NCBI RefSeq assembly: GCF_002803515.1
Contig: NZ_PHQX01000001.1
Span: 992,001-1,056,000 of the forward strand
Length of the DNA stretch: 64,000 nucleotides
Direction: 5' to 3'
DNA from: Stenotrophomonas lactitubi
GTDB lineage: Bacteria > Pseudomonadota > Gammaproteobacteria > Xanthomonadales > Xanthomonadaceae
Numbering within the stretch: the first letter of the stretch is position 1; every line of letters starts with the position of its first letter. Below the pieces are notes generated by a model. The model did no database searches. It saw only the letters and a program-made list of their open reading frames with translations, and was not told where the DNA came from. Both the position numbers and the translations under genes were made by a program. Positions 44,604 through 54,258 of this stretch are shown here, in pieces.

Positions 44604-45266
44604 GTGTGGGAACTGGTCAAGGCCGGTGGCTGGCCGATGGTGCCGCTGCTGCTGTTGGGCGTACTGGCTTTGGCGATCGTCCTGGAGCGTTTCTGGTCCC
44701 TGCGGCGTAACGAGGTGCTGCCGCCTGGCCTGGGCCAGGAAGTGCGCAACTGGGCCGCGCGCGGCAAGCTCGACCCGGCGCACCTGCAGACCCTGCGGGC
44801 CAATTCACCGTTGGGCGCCCTGCTGGCCGCCGCATTGGAAGCGCGCAACCGCCCGCGCGACCAGATCCGCGAGCGCATCGAAGACACCGGTCGCCACCTG
44901 GTGCACCGCATGGAGCGTTTCCTCAACGCGCTGGGCACCATCGCCTCGGCCGGCCCGCTGCTGGGCCTGCTCGGCACCGTGGTCGGCATGATCCAGATGT
45001 TCCTGGGCATCCTCGACCACGGCGTGGGTGATGTGAACCAGCTTGCCGGCGGTATCGGCAAGGCGCTGGTGTGCACCGCCACCGGCATGATCGTGGCGAT
45101 CCCGGCGCTGATGTTCCACCGCTTCTTCAAGGGCCGCATCCACGGCTACGTGGTGGAGATGGAGCAGGAAGCCAGTGCATTGCTGGATACGCTGGATGGC
45201 CGCCCCGGGGTGATGACCCCGGCTCCTGCCGCGCGCGCGTCCTCCGCCGCCACGGCAAAGGCCTGA
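44604..45266 (+). CDS. exbB: MotA/TolQ/ExbB proton channel family protein
   Basis: 220 residues from a GTG at 44604, with GGAGGG upstream. Three membrane helices: LVKAGGWPMVPLLLLGVLAL, then ASAGPLLGLLGTVVGMIQMF and KALVCTATGMIVAIPALMF. The conserved GLLGTVVGM signature is present. With ExbD it forms a proton-driven motor. Its location before msbA suggests a role in envelope or LPS transport. Confidence 0.92.
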   Translation: MWELVKAGGWPMVPLLLLGVLALAIVLERFWSLRRNEVLPPGLGQEVRNWAARGKLDPAHLQTLRANSPLGALLAAALEARNRPRDQIRERIEDTGRHLVHRMERFLNALGTIASAGPLLGLLGTVVGMIQMFLGILDHGVGDVNQLAGGIGKALVCTATGMIVAIPALMFHRFFKGRIHGYVVEMEQEASALLDTLDGRPGVMTPAPAARASSAATAKA

Positions 45267-45269
45267 TCG

Positions 45270-45692
45270 ATGCGTATCGGCAACGACCGGTCCCAGGATG
45301 AACCGCATATCGATCTTGTCCCGCTGATCGACGTCATCCTGGTGCTGATCATCTTCTTCGTGGTCACCACCACCTTCGATGCGCGATCAACCCTGCAGGT
45401 GCAGCTGCCGACCGCCAGCCAGCAGCAGACCAACGAGCCGCCGCGCTCGCTGAGCGTGCTGATCAACGCTGACGGTCGCTACTTCGTCAACGATCAGGAA
45501 GTACTGCGCAGCGATGTCGGGTCGGTCAAGCAGACGATCGCCGCCGTCGCTGGCAGCGATCGCGAACAGACCGTGCTGCTGCGTGCCGACGCACGCGCTC
45601 CTTACCAGGCCGTGGTCACCGCGCAGGATGCGCTGGGCCAGCTCGGCTTCCGTCGTATCGCCATTGCAACAGCGCCAGAGGTGCGTCCATGA
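45270..45692 (+). CDS. exbD: ExbD/TolR family biopolymer transport protein
   Basis: 140 residues. A single N-terminal helix VPLIDVILVLIIFFVVTTTF carries the protonatable Asp in LIDVIL. The periplasmic domain ends LGFRRIAIATAPE, typical of the family. It overlaps msbA by four bases. Confidence 0.92.
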   Translation: MRIGNDRSQDEPHIDLVPLIDVILVLIIFFVVTTTFDARSTLQVQLPTASQQQTNEPPRSLSVLINADGRYFVNDQEVLRSDVGSVKQTIAAVAGSDREQTVLLRADARAPYQAVVTAQDALGQLGFRRIAIATAPEVRP

Positions 45693-47437
45693 GTTCCCAT
45701 CACGCGCCAGTGTGGCCGATCTACAAACGTCTGCTGGGCTATACCCGCACCTACTGGGTGTTCATGGTTGGCGCGGTCATCGCGATGGTGGTCGAAGCGC
45801 TGGCCGGCTATCACTTCACCAAGTTGATGGAGCCGCTGGTCAACGAAGGCTTCGTCGATCCGCAGCCCCGCGCGGCAGTGGTGCTGCCGCTCACCATCCT
45901 CGGCCTGTTCCTGATGCGCAGCGTGGCGACCTGGGTCAGCGACTACACGCTGGCCAAGACCGGCCGCAGCGTGGTCCGCGACCTGCGCGAACAGGTGCTG
46001 CAGAAGTACCTGCACCTGCCGTCCTCGCACTTCGACGCCGAAGCGACGCCGGTGATGGTCAGCCGCCTGAACTTCGATACCGAACAGGTCACCCAGGCCA
46101 GTGCCGACGCGCTGAAGACCGTGGTCGCCGATACCCTGACCATCATCGCCATGCTGGCGGTGATGCTGCAGATGAGCGTCAAGGTGACCCTGGCGATGCT
46201 GGTGGTGGTGCCGCTGATCGGCGTGATCGTCTCCTACGTGGGCAAGCGCTACCGGCGTATCAGCCGCGGCATCCAGGACGGCATGGGCACCATGGCGCAG
46301 ACTGCCGAGCAGTCGCTGGCCGCGCAGCAGGAAGTGAAGGTGCACGGCACCCAGCAGCACGAGATCTCGCGTTACTCGCGCCTGGCCAACCGCATGCTGG
46401 CACTGAACATGAAGGTGGAAGTGACCCGCGCGGCCGCCTCCAGCGTGGTCCAGTTCCTGGCGGCGCTGGCGCTGGCAGTCATCGTCTGGGTGTCCACCCG
46501 CGAGGCACTGGCCGGCAAACTCAATGCGGGCCAGTTCATGGGCCTGATGACCTCGATGATGGCCATCATTCCGTCGCTGCGCCGGCTGACCAGCGTGCAG
46601 ACCTCGATCTCGCGCGGCGTGGCCGCTGCCGAGCGCCTGTTCGGCATCATCGACATGCCGGTCGAGCGCGACGACGGCAAGCATGCGGTGCAGCGCGTAC
46701 GCGGCGAACTGGCGTTCGAGCACGTAATGCTGCGTTACCGCGAAGACAGCGGCATCGCCCTGGACGACATCAGCTTCGTTGCCAGGCCGGGTACGGTCAC
46801 CGCCATCGTCGGTCGTTCCGGCAGCGGCAAGACCAGCCTGATCCGGTTGGTACCGCGCTTCTACGAACCCAACGGTGGCCGCATCCTGCTTGACGGCGTC
46901 GCCCTGGATGACTATCCGCTGGCCGATCTGCGCAGGCAGGTGGCCATCGTCGGCCAGAAGGTGATGCTGTTCGACGACACCATCGCGGCCAACATCGCCT
47001 ACGGCATGGATGCAACCGACGAGCAGATCCGCGCTGCGGCCGAAGCGGCCAATGCCTGGGAGTTCATCGCACGCATGCCGCAGCAGCTGCAGACGCCGGT
47101 GGGCGAGAACGGTGCGCTGCTGTCCGGCGGCCAGCGTCAGCGCCTGGCGATCGCCCGCGCGATCCTGCGCGATGCACCGATCCTGATCCTGGACGAGGCG
47201 ACCGCGGCGCTGGACAACGAATCCGAGCGCCTGGTGCAGGATGCGCTGCAGCGCTTGATGCCCGAGCGCACCACGCTGGTGATCGCGCACCGCTTGTCGA
47301 CCATCGAGCATGCCGACCAGGTGCTGGTGATGGACCATGGCCGCATCGTTGAACGTGGCACCCATCAGGAACTGCTGTCGATGGGTGGCCTGTACCAGCA
47401 CCTGCACAACATGCAGTTCCGCGAAAGGCAGGACTGA
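45689..47437 (+). CDS. msbA: lipid A export ATP-binding/permease MsbA
   Basis: 582 residues. Six membrane helices lie in the first about 320 residues. The ATPase has Walker [10 protein letters not shown], signature [15 protein letters not shown], Walker [13 protein letters not shown] and His in IAHRLST. It flips lipid A-core to the periplasmic leaflet. Its stop TGA overlaps the lpxK ATG by one base. Confidence 0.95.
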   Translation: MSSHHAPVWPIYKRLLGYTRTYWVFMVGAVIAMVVEALAGYHFTKLMEPLVNEGFVDPQPRAAVVLPLTILGLFLMRSVATWVSDYTLAKTGRSVVRDLREQVLQKYLHLPSSHFDAEATPVMVSRLNFDTEQVTQASADALKTVVADTLTIIAMLAVMLQMSVKVTLAMLVVVPLIGVIVSYVGKRYRRISRGIQDGMGTMAQTAEQSLAAQQEVKVHGTQQHEISRYSRLANRMLALNMKVEVTRAAASSVVQFLAALALAVIVWVSTREALAGKLNAGQFMGLMTSMMAIIPSLRRLTSVQTSISRGVAAAERLFGIIDMPVERDDGKHAVQRVRGELAFEHVMLRYREDSGIALDDISFVARPGTVTAIVGRSGSGKTSLIRLVPRFYEPNGGRILLDGVALDDYPLADLRRQVAIVGQKVMLFDDTIAANIAYGMDATDEQIRAAAEAANAWEFIARMPQQLQTPVGENGALLSGGQRQRLAIARAILRDAPILILDEATAALDNESERLVQDALQRLMPERTTLVIAHRLSTIEHADQVLVMDHGRIVERGTHQELLSMGGLYQHLHNMQFRERQD

Positions 47438-48456
47438 TGGCGGGCAAAGGTACCCAGACCCCGCCGTACTGGTATGACGGCAGCCCGGTTCCGTGGCCGA
47501 TGCGATTGCTGGCACCGCTGTACGCTGGCGTCACCGCGCTGCGCCGGCGCCTGTACCGGCGTGGCTGGCGCAAGCGCCATGCACTGGCTGTGCCTGTCAT
47601 CGTGGTCGGCAACATCACCGCCGGTGGCACCGGCAAGACGCCGCTGACCATCGCCCTGGTCGAGCGCCTGCGCGCAGCGGGTTGGAAGCCCGGTGTGGCC
47701 AGTCGCGGCTATGGCCGCGAAGAAGCGGACAAGGCACGTTGGGTGGAAGCCGATACGCCGACGGCCCTTGGTGGTGACGAGCCGGTGCTGATCGCCTGGA
47801 AAACCGGCGTGCCGGTACGCGTGGACAGCGATCGCGTGGCGGCGGGCAAGGCGCTGATCGCCGCCGGCTGCGACGTGATCGTCTGCGATGACGGCCTGCA
47901 GCACTACCGGCTGGCGCGCGACATCGAAATCGAGGTGGTCGATGCCCAGCGTCGCTATGGCAATGGACGGATGATTCCGGCCGGCCCACTGCGCGAGCCG
48001 GTCAGCCGCGCCGCCGAATGCGATTTCCGTGTGGTCAACCTTGGCCAGGCGGATGAAGCGACGGCTGCCCAGGCCTGCGGCTTCGGCCAATGGCCGATGG
48101 CCCTGAACATCGACAGTGCACAACCACTGGCTGGTGGACGGGCGCGTCCGCTCTCGTACTTCGCGGGCCAGCGCGTGCATGCCGTGGCCGGCATCGCCCA
48201 TCCACAGCGCTTCTTCGACATGCTGCGCGCGCGTGCGATCGGTGTGGTGCCGCATGCCTTCGCCGACCATCACGCCTACCAGCCGCAGGACCTGTCCTTT
48301 GGCAGCCAGTTGCCGGTGCTGATGACCGAAAAGGATGCCGTGAAGTGCCGCGCGTTCGCCAACGACTGGCAGTACGCCGTGCCGCTGCGTGCCGAGATGC
48401 CCGCTGCTTTCTGGATCGCGTTGACCGATCGCCTGGACAAGCTGCGACCGAACTGA
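47437..48456 (+). CDS. lpxK: tetraacyldisaccharide 4'-kinase
   Basis: 339 residues. The P-loop reads [20 protein letters not shown], followed by [10 protein letters not shown] and [22 protein letters not shown]. It phosphorylates the lipid A disaccharide at the 4' position. The msbA-lpxK-kdsB order is standard. The ycaR-like gene often found between lpxK and kdsB is absent here; a relative lies next to nadC at 17.2 kb. Confidence 0.95.
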   Translation: MAGKGTQTPPYWYDGSPVPWPMRLLAPLYAGVTALRRRLYRRGWRKRHALAVPVIVVGNITAGGTGKTPLTIALVERLRAAGWKPGVASRGYGREEADKARWVEADTPTALGGDEPVLIAWKTGVPVRVDSDRVAAGKALIAAGCDVIVCDDGLQHYRLARDIEIEVVDAQRRYGNGRMIPAGPLREPVSRAAECDFRVVNLGQADEATAAQACGFGQWPMALNIDSAQPLAGGRARPLSYFAGQRVHAVAGIAHPQRFFDMLRARAIGVVPHAFADHHAYQPQDLSFGSQLPVLMTEKDAVKCRAFANDWQYAVPLRAEMPAAFWIALTDRLDKLRPN

Positions 48457-48531
48457 GGGGCCGTGCGGCGCTTGCAAATGCACGCCGCCGGCCGCATTCC
48501 TGCTGTATCGCGCCTGCCGAGTACCGCCCGC

Positions 48532-49305
48532 ATGACCGACTTCGTTGTTGCCATCCCGGCCCGCTACGCCGCTTCGCGGCTGCCGGGCAAGCCGCTGCGC
48601 CTGCTGGGCGGAGAGCCCATGGTGCTGCATGTGGCCCGCCGCGCGCTGCAGGCCGGCGCGGGTGAGGTATGGGTCGCCACTGACGACCAGCGCATTGCCG
48701 ACGCCTTGTCCGGCCTGGAAGAAGTGAAGGTGGCGATGACCGCGGCTTCGCATGCCTCCGGCACCGATCGCCTGGCCGAATGCGCGCGCATCGCCGGCTG
48801 GGCGGATGACACCGTCGTGGTCAACCTGCAGGGCGATGAGCCGTTCGCACCCGCCGCCGGCATCCGCGCCGTGGCAGCGGCACTGGTGGAAGGCAGCGCG
48901 CCGATGTCGACCCTGGCCACGCCGGTCGAGGACGCGCACACGCTGTTCGACCCGAACGTGGTCAAGCTGGTGCGCAACGTGCGCAACGAGGCCATGTACT
49001 TCAGCCGTGCGCCGATCGCCTGGCACCGTGATGGCTTCGCCCGCAGCCGCGAGACCCTGCCCGAGGGCCACCAGTGGCTGCGCCACATAGGCATCTATGG
49101 CTACCGAGCCGGCTTCCTGCAGCAGTTCGCCTCGATGCCGCCGGGCACGCTGGAACAGGTGGAATCGCTGGAGCAGTTGCGCGTGCTGGAAGCGGGCTAC
49201 CCGATCGCCGTGGCGATCTCGCCTGAACCCTTCCCGCCGGGCATCGACACCCCTGAAGACCTGCGGCGCGCCGAAACGCTGCTGCAGGCGATGGCGGCGC
49301 GATGA
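48532..49305 (+). CDS. kdsB: 3-deoxy-manno-octulosonate cytidylyltransferase
   Basis: 257 residues from the ATG at 48532; the frame extends upstream without family similarity. Signature [18 protein letters not shown], then [15 protein letters not shown] and [14 protein letters not shown]. It activates KDO as CMP-KDO for LPS core assembly. It overlaps the phosphatase gene by ATGA. Confidence 0.95.
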   Translation: MTDFVVAIPARYAASRLPGKPLRLLGGEPMVLHVARRALQAGAGEVWVATDDQRIADALSGLEEVKVAMTAASHASGTDRLAECARIAGWADDTVVVNLQGDEPFAPAAGIRAVAAALVEGSAPMSTLATPVEDAHTLFDPNVVKLVRNVRNEAMYFSRAPIAWHRDGFARSRETLPEGHQWLRHIGIYGYRAGFLQQFASMPPGTLEQVESLEQLRVLEAGYPIAVAISPEPFPPGIDTPEDLRRAETLLQAMAAR

Positions 49306-49790
49306 AGCTGCTGGTCGTCTGCCTCGGCAACATCTGCCGCTCGCCGATGGCCGAAGGCGCGCTGCGCGCCCGCCTGGATGCCTCGGCGCTGGCCGGGCGG
49401 GTGCAGGTCGATTCGGCCGGTACCGGCGACTGGCATGTGGGCCAGCCACCCGACCGGCGTGCGATTGCGTGCGCAGCCGGGCATGGCGTGGACCTCGGCG
49501 GCTTGCGCGCGCGGCAGCTGCAGCCACAGGACTTCGACGCCTTCGACTGGATCCTGTGCGCCGACGAGGCCAATCTGCGTGATGCCGCGCGCCTTGCCAC
49601 CGCCGCCCAGCGCGAGCGCCTGGCGCTGTACCTGCCGTGGTCGGGCGGGCAGGGCGAACGCGCGATTCCCGACCCCTATACCGGTGGCAGTGATCATTTC
49701 GAGCAGGTCTGGTCGCTGGTCGACGCCGCTGCCGAACGTACCGTGGCACGCCTGTTGCATCACGCCCACTCCGGCATAATCGGGCCATGA
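49302..49790 (+). CDS. low-molecular-weight protein tyrosine phosphatase
   Basis: 162 residues. The P-loop CLGNICRS has nucleophile Cys7 and Arg13. The general acid is in [12 protein letters not shown]. It dephosphorylates phosphotyrosine; in envelope loci such enzymes often control a polysaccharide tyrosine kinase, but no such kinase is in view. It overlaps the next gene by ATGA. Confidence 0.92.
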   Translation: MKLLVVCLGNICRSPMAEGALRARLDASALAGRVQVDSAGTGDWHVGQPPDRRAIACAAGHGVDLGGLRARQLQPQDFDAFDWILCADEANLRDAARLATAAQRERLALYLPWSGGQGERAIPDPYTGGSDHFEQVWSLVDAAAERTVARLLHHAHSGIIGP

Positions 49791-51199
49791 ACATCCAGCC
49801 CGTCCCGGACCTGCCCGAGTTCGCCGCCTGGCTCAATGCCGCGCCCTGCACCCTGACCGAACTGCGTGGCCGGCCGGTCGCGCTGTTGTTCGTCAACGCG
49901 GCTTCCGCGTGGAGCGCGCAACGGCTGGCCGAGTTCAGCCAGTGGCTGTCACGCCACCCCGGCAAGTTGCAACCCCTGGTGCTGCAGGTACCGCGTTTCG
50001 ATTTCGAGCGTGATGCCACGGCTGCGTTGAAACTGCTGCGCCGCCAGGGCCTGACCATGCCGGTGCTGCTCGATGCCGATTGGGATGGATGGCGCCGCTT
50101 CGGTGTCACCGCCTGGCCGACCATGGTGTTGCTGGACGCGCAGGGGCGCGAACAGCAGCGATTGATCGGCCAGGGCGTGCCCGGCGAGCTGGAGCGGGCC
50201 CTGAATGCCCTTTGCGAGGGTGCGCCGTCGGCCCCTTCGCGCGGCGGCAGCGAACTGCACCCCGAGCCGCGCCAGGCGCTGCGATTCCCCATGGGGCTGG
50301 CCGTGAACCAGGAACGGCTGTACATCGCCGACAGTGGCCACCACCGCATTCTGGAATGCAGTCATGGCGGCCGTGTGCTGCGTCAGTTCGGCCTGGGCAC
50401 CGCCGACTTCATGGACGGCAATCTCGCCGAAGCCGCTTTCCACCGGCCGCAGGCGCTGGCGCTGGAGCGCGAGTCGCTGTACGTGGCCGACACCGGCAAC
50501 CACGCCGTGCGCCGCATCAACCTGCTGACCGGCCTGGTCGACACCCTGTGCGGCAACGGTCGTCCGGGTGCTCCCGAGGAAGGGCCGGTGGCGCAGCCTC
50601 GGCAGGTGTCGCTGGATCATCCGGTTGGCCTGGCCATCGCCGAAAACCAGCTGCACATCGCCATGGCCGGCGACAACCGCATCTGGAGCTATCACCTCGG
50701 CCAGCGCAGCCTGCAGTGGCGTGCCGGCAGCGGCGCCATCGACGAGCGCGACGGCAGTGGCCACCTGGCCGCGTTCGCCCAGCCCACCGCCGTGGCCGTG
50801 GTCCAGCAGGTGCTGTACGTGGCCGACGCGCTGGGGTCTTCGGTCCGTTCGCTGCAGCTGCGCGGCGATCTGGTGCAGACCCTGGTCGGGCAGGGCACCT
50901 GGCGTTTCGGTGAAGACGATGGCCCGCGCGCGCAGGCCAGCCTGCAGTTCCCGCAGGCGATCGCGTTGAGCCCGGATGCGCCGTTGCTGTGGATCGCCGA
51001 TACCGGCAATGGCCGCCTGCGCACGTTGCGCCTGGGCGGCGGCGAACTGACCACCCAGCCATTGCCGCGGCGCCTGCACGGCCCGGCCGGCCTGGCCGTC
51101 GGTGCCGGTGCCGTATGGATCGCCGAGACAGATTCCCACACCGTACTGCGTCTGGACCCTGACAGCGGCGTACTCAGCGAAGTGCCGATCAGCGAATGA
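49787..51199 (+). CDS. thioredoxin-like/NHL-repeat protein (NHLRC2-like)
   Basis: 470 residues. Residues about 1-140 are a thioredoxin-like fold (ELRGRPVALLFVNAASAWSA; GVTAWPTMVLLDAQGREQQR), but the CxxC site is replaced by Ser-Ala-Trp-Ser. About 155-470 form a propeller with NHL-type repeats (LYIADSGHHRILE; LYVADTGNHAVRRI; LWIADTGNGRLRTL). The layout resembles NHLRC2-like proteins. No signal peptide, so probably cytoplasmic; function unknown. It overlaps uvrC by ATGA. Confidence 0.85.
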   Translation: MNIQPVPDLPEFAAWLNAAPCTLTELRGRPVALLFVNAASAWSAQRLAEFSQWLSRHPGKLQPLVLQVPRFDFERDATAALKLLRRQGLTMPVLLDADWDGWRRFGVTAWPTMVLLDAQGREQQRLIGQGVPGELERALNALCEGAPSAPSRGGSELHPEPRQALRFPMGLAVNQERLYIADSGHHRILECSHGGRVLRQFGLGTADFMDGNLAEAAFHRPQALALERESLYVADTGNHAVRRINLLTGLVDTLCGNGRPGAPEEGPVAQPRQVSLDHPVGLAIAENQLHIAMAGDNRIWSYHLGQRSLQWRAGSGAIDERDGSGHLAAFAQPTAVAVVQQVLYVADALGSSVRSLQLRGDLVQTLVGQGTWRFGEDDGPRAQASLQFPQAIALSPDAPLLWIADTGNGRLRTLRLGGGELTTQPLPRRLHGPAGLAVGAGAVWIAETDSHTVLRLDPDSGVLSEVPISE

Positions 51200-53040
51200 C
51201 CGTTGTTCCCGTCCCGTCCTTCGATGGCAAGGCATTCGCGGCCCAGCTGAGTACCGCCCCGGGCGTGTACCGCATGTACGCGGCCGACGATACGCTGTTG
51301 TACGTCGGCAAGGCCCGTGCGCTGCGCAACCGCGTAGGCAGCTATTTCAACGGCAGTCCGAAGAACGCGCGCATCATGTCGATGCTCTCGCAGATCGTGC
51401 GCATGGACGTGACCGTGACGCGCTCGGAAGCCGAAGCGCTGCTGCTGGAAAACCAGCTGATCAAATCACTGTCGCCGCGCTACAACGTATCCCTGCGCGA
51501 CGACAAGACCTATCCGCATGTGCTGCTGACCCGCGAGGACTGGCCGCGCATCGCCCTGCATCGTGGCCCGCGCGCCATTCCTGGGCGCTATTTCGGGCCG
51601 TATCCGGGCGTCACCGCGGTGCGCGAGACGCTGAACCTGATGCACAAGCTGTTCAAGCTGCGCAGCTGCGAAGACAGCGTGTTCCGCAACCGCTCGCGGC
51701 CCTGCCTGCAGTATCAGATCGGGCGCTGCAGCGCGCCCTGCGTGGAACTGGTGCCGGCCGCAGACTATGCCGAGTCGGTGCGCCGCGCGGCGATGTTCCT
51801 GGAGGGCAAGAGCGATGAGCTGACCCGGGAGCTGGGCGAGCAGATGCAGGCCGCCAGCGAGGCGCTGGAATTCGAGCAGGCCGCGCGCCTGCGTGATCTG
51901 ATCACGTCGTTGCGCAGCATGCAGACCCGCCAGTACGTGGACGGCCGTGCGGCCGACCTGGACGTGTTGGCGGTAGCCATGCAGGGCTCGCAGGCCTGCG
52001 TGATGCTGCTGGCCTTCCGTGATGGTCGCAACCTGGGCACCCGTCCGTTCTTTCCCCGCACCAACGGCGAGGAAAGTCCGGACGAAGTGCTGGCGGCCTT
52101 TGTTTCGCAGTACTACATCGAATTCGAGCCACCGCGCGAGATCCTGCTCGACCGCGAAATTCCTGATGCCGACTTGATTGGTTCGGCGCTGTCGGCCTCG
52201 GCCGAGCGCAAGGTGCAGTTGAAGTGGAACGTCCGTGGCGAGCGCGCCGGCTACCTGGAACTTGCCAGCCGCAACGCGCAGTTGACCCTGGCGACCGAGA
52301 TCAACAGCCGCACCGCGCAGCACGCCCGTAGCGAAGCACTGCGGGTAATGCTGGGGTTGGCCGAACCGGTCAAGCGAGTGGAATGTTTCGACATCAGCCA
52401 CACCATGGGTGAAGCCACCGTGGCCTCGTGCGTGGTGTTCGACGCCGCCGGCCCGGTGCGCGCGCAGTACCGCCGTTTCAACATCAGCGGCATCGAGCCG
52501 GGCGATGACTACGCCGCGATGCGCCAGGCCATCGACCGCCGCTTCCGCCGCGCCGTGGAAGAGCAGGGCGTGCTGCCGGACGTGCTGCTGATCGACGGTG
52601 GCGCCGGCCAGCTGGCACAGGCGCAGGCGGCGCTGGCCGATCTGGGCGTGGAAGGCGTGCTGCTGGTGGGTGTGGCCAAGGGGGTGGAACGCCGTGCCGG
52701 CCACGAAGCCCTGGTGATGCCCGATGGTCGCGAACTGCGCCCGGGTGCGGCCGATCCTGCTCTGCAGTTCATCCAGCAGGTGCGCGACGAAGCGCACCGC
52801 TTCGCCATCACCGGCCATCGCGGGCGCCGGCAGAAGGCCCGGATGACCAGCAAACTGGAAGACATCCCCGGCATCGGGCCGCGCCGGCGCGCCAGCCTGC
52901 TGAAGCATTTCGGCGGCCTGGTCGGCCTGAAAGCCGCCGGAGAAGCGGAAATCGCCAAGGTGGAAGGCATCAATGACGCCCTCGCGGCGCGCATCTACGC
53001 TAACCTGCACGGGTTGGCCGCGCCGGATCCGGCCGAGTAG
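51196..53040 (+). CDS. uvrC: excinuclease ABC subunit C
   Basis: 614 residues. N-terminal GIY-YIG nuclease (PGVYRMYAADDTLLYVGKARALRNRV), UVR motif near 205-240, RNase H-like second nuclease (VKRVECFDISHTMGE; LIDGGAGQL), and C-terminal helix-hairpin-helix (LEDIPGIGPRRRASLLKHFG). It makes both incisions in nucleotide excision repair with UvrB. Confidence 0.97.
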   Translation: MTVVPVPSFDGKAFAAQLSTAPGVYRMYAADDTLLYVGKARALRNRVGSYFNGSPKNARIMSMLSQIVRMDVTVTRSEAEALLLENQLIKSLSPRYNVSLRDDKTYPHVLLTREDWPRIALHRGPRAIPGRYFGPYPGVTAVRETLNLMHKLFKLRSCEDSVFRNRSRPCLQYQIGRCSAPCVELVPAADYAESVRRAAMFLEGKSDELTRELGEQMQAASEALEFEQAARLRDLITSLRSMQTRQYVDGRAADLDVLAVAMQGSQACVMLLAFRDGRNLGTRPFFPRTNGEESPDEVLAAFVSQYYIEFEPPREILLDREIPDADLIGSALSASAERKVQLKWNVRGERAGYLELASRNAQLTLATEINSRTAQHARSEALRVMLGLAEPVKRVECFDISHTMGEATVASCVVFDAAGPVRAQYRRFNISGIEPGDDYAAMRQAIDRRFRRAVEEQGVLPDVLLIDGGAGQLAQAQAALADLGVEGVLLVGVAKGVERRAGHEALVMPDGRELRPGAADPALQFIQQVRDEAHRFAITGHRGRRQKARMTSKLEDIPGIGPRRRASLLKHFGGLVGLKAAGEAEIAKVEGINDALAARIYANLHGLAAPDPAE

Positions 53041-53057
53041 AGAGAGAATAAAGCAGC

Positions 53058-53687
53058 ATGACGTTGACCCTGCCCACCTGGCTGACCCTGTTGCGGATCG
53101 TGATGATCCCGGTGCTGGTGCTGGTGTTCTACCTGCCCTACACCTGGACCAACTTCGCATCGGCGGCGATCTTCGGCCTGGCCGCGATCACCGACTGGCT
53201 CGATGGCTGGATCGCGCGTCGCTACGGCCTGGAGTCGGCGTTCGGCGCCTTCCTCGACCCGGTCGCGGACAAGCTGATGGTGGCAGTGGCGTTGTTCCTG
53301 ATCGTGCAGGGGCATCCGACCCCGTGGATGGCGTTCTGGGCGGCGGTGATCGTCGGCCGCGAGATCGCGGTGTCGGCGCTGCGCGAGTGGATGGCCGAAC
53401 TCGGCCAGCGCGCCAAAGTGCGCGTGGCGATGATCGGCAAGGTCAAGACTACTGCGCAGATGGTCGCGCTGCTGTGCCTGCTGTATTCGGTGGCGCCCAA
53501 CGTGCCGATCAACGACATCTGGATGGGCCCGCCGGTATTCCATATCGGCGACTGGACCCTGGCCATTGCCGCAGTGCTGACCCTGTGGTCGGGCCTGCAG
53601 TACCTGCACGCCGCCTGGCCCAGCCTGCGTGACGACGAGCGCGCCGCGCGCGAGCGTTCGCGGCAGAAGAAGCTGGGCAACGGCTGA
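53058..53687 (+). CDS. pgsA: CDP-diacylglycerol-glycerol-3-phosphate 3-phosphatidyltransferase
   Basis: 209 residues. The CDP-alcohol phosphotransferase motif D-G-x2-A-R-x8-G-x3-D-x3-D reads DGWIARRYGLESAFGAFLDP followed by VADK. Four or more membrane helices. It makes phosphatidylglycerophosphate. The uvrC-pgsA order is widespread in gammaproteobacteria. Confidence 0.95.
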   Translation: MTLTLPTWLTLLRIVMIPVLVLVFYLPYTWTNFASAAIFGLAAITDWLDGWIARRYGLESAFGAFLDPVADKLMVAVALFLIVQGHPTPWMAFWAAVIVGREIAVSALREWMAELGQRAKVRVAMIGKVKTTAQMVALLCLLYSVAPNVPINDIWMGPPVFHIGDWTLAIAAVLTLWSGLQYLHAAWPSLRDDERAARERSRQKKLGNG

Positions 53688-53747
53688 GGAACTACCGGTG
53701 TCGGCTCCCTTTCCGCAGGAAAGGGCTCTGACACCAGGGACACCTCC

Positions 53748-53965
53748 ATCCACGCATGGCGTGGATCTACTGGGTATGCGTTCTACGCGGGATCCCTCAT
53801 CCACGCATGGCGTGGATCTACTGGGCATGCGTTTTACGCGGGATCCCTCATCCACGCATGGCGTGGATCTACTGGGTATGCGTTCTACGCGGGATCCCTC
53901 ATCCACGCGTGGCGTGGATCTACGGGAATGTGGGTCTGCGGTAGATCCACGCCATGCGTGGATAC
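53748..53965. repeat. 51-bp tandem repeat array built on a SMAG palindrome
   Basis: Four units start at 53748, 53799, 53850 and 53901, period exactly 51 bp. Each begins with the palindrome ATCCACGCATGGCGTGGAT, then CTACTGGGTATGCG and a linker with CGCGGGATCCCT. The fourth is truncated and faces an inverted GTAG-headed copy at 53940-53963. Copies differ at a few bases only. It fills most of the 357-bp gap between pgsA and tRNA-Gly. Because 51 is a multiple of three, open frames with 17-residue repeats appear on both strands; I consider these spurious. Confidence 0.9.
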
Positions 53966-54004
53966 GCAATGTCGGCCGCCCCGCAAATTCCTGAAAAAAA
54001 GCGC

Positions 54005-54032
54005 TTGACGCAATCCTTGGAATAGGTAAAAT
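54005..54032 (+). promoter_or_regulatory. promoter of tRNA-Gly copy 1
   Basis: TTGACG at 54005 and TAAAAT at 54027, with a 16-bp spacer, end 12 bases before the tRNA. Confidence 0.7.
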
Positions 54033-54044
54033 TTCGCCTCCCAA

Positions 54045-54120
<76 letters not shown>

Positions 54121-54133
54121 AATTCAAGAAAAG

Positions 54134-54156
54134 CGCTCCCGAAAGGGGGCGTTTTT
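54134..54156 (+). terminator. terminator of tRNA-Gly copy 1
   Basis: CGCTCCC-GAAA-GGGGGCG is followed by TTTTT. The same hairpin follows copy 2. Confidence 0.8.
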
Positions 54157-54258
54157 CGTTTGCGTCCAGCGCGCTTCATACCCACTTCACCGCCACTCCA
54201 TCGCCTCACCATTCGGAGGCTCGATGCTGCATCTCCCTTCTCAAGTGGTGATGCCGCG

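Noticed and set aside
47365..50349. 994-codon antisense frame over lpxK-kdsB
   Set aside because: It runs opposite to four well-recognised genes and has no recognisable domain.
53629..53994. Open frames with 17-residue repeats over the 51-bp array, both strands
   Set aside because: They result from a repeat period divisible by three within palindromic SMAG DNA; no ribosome binding site and no family similarity.
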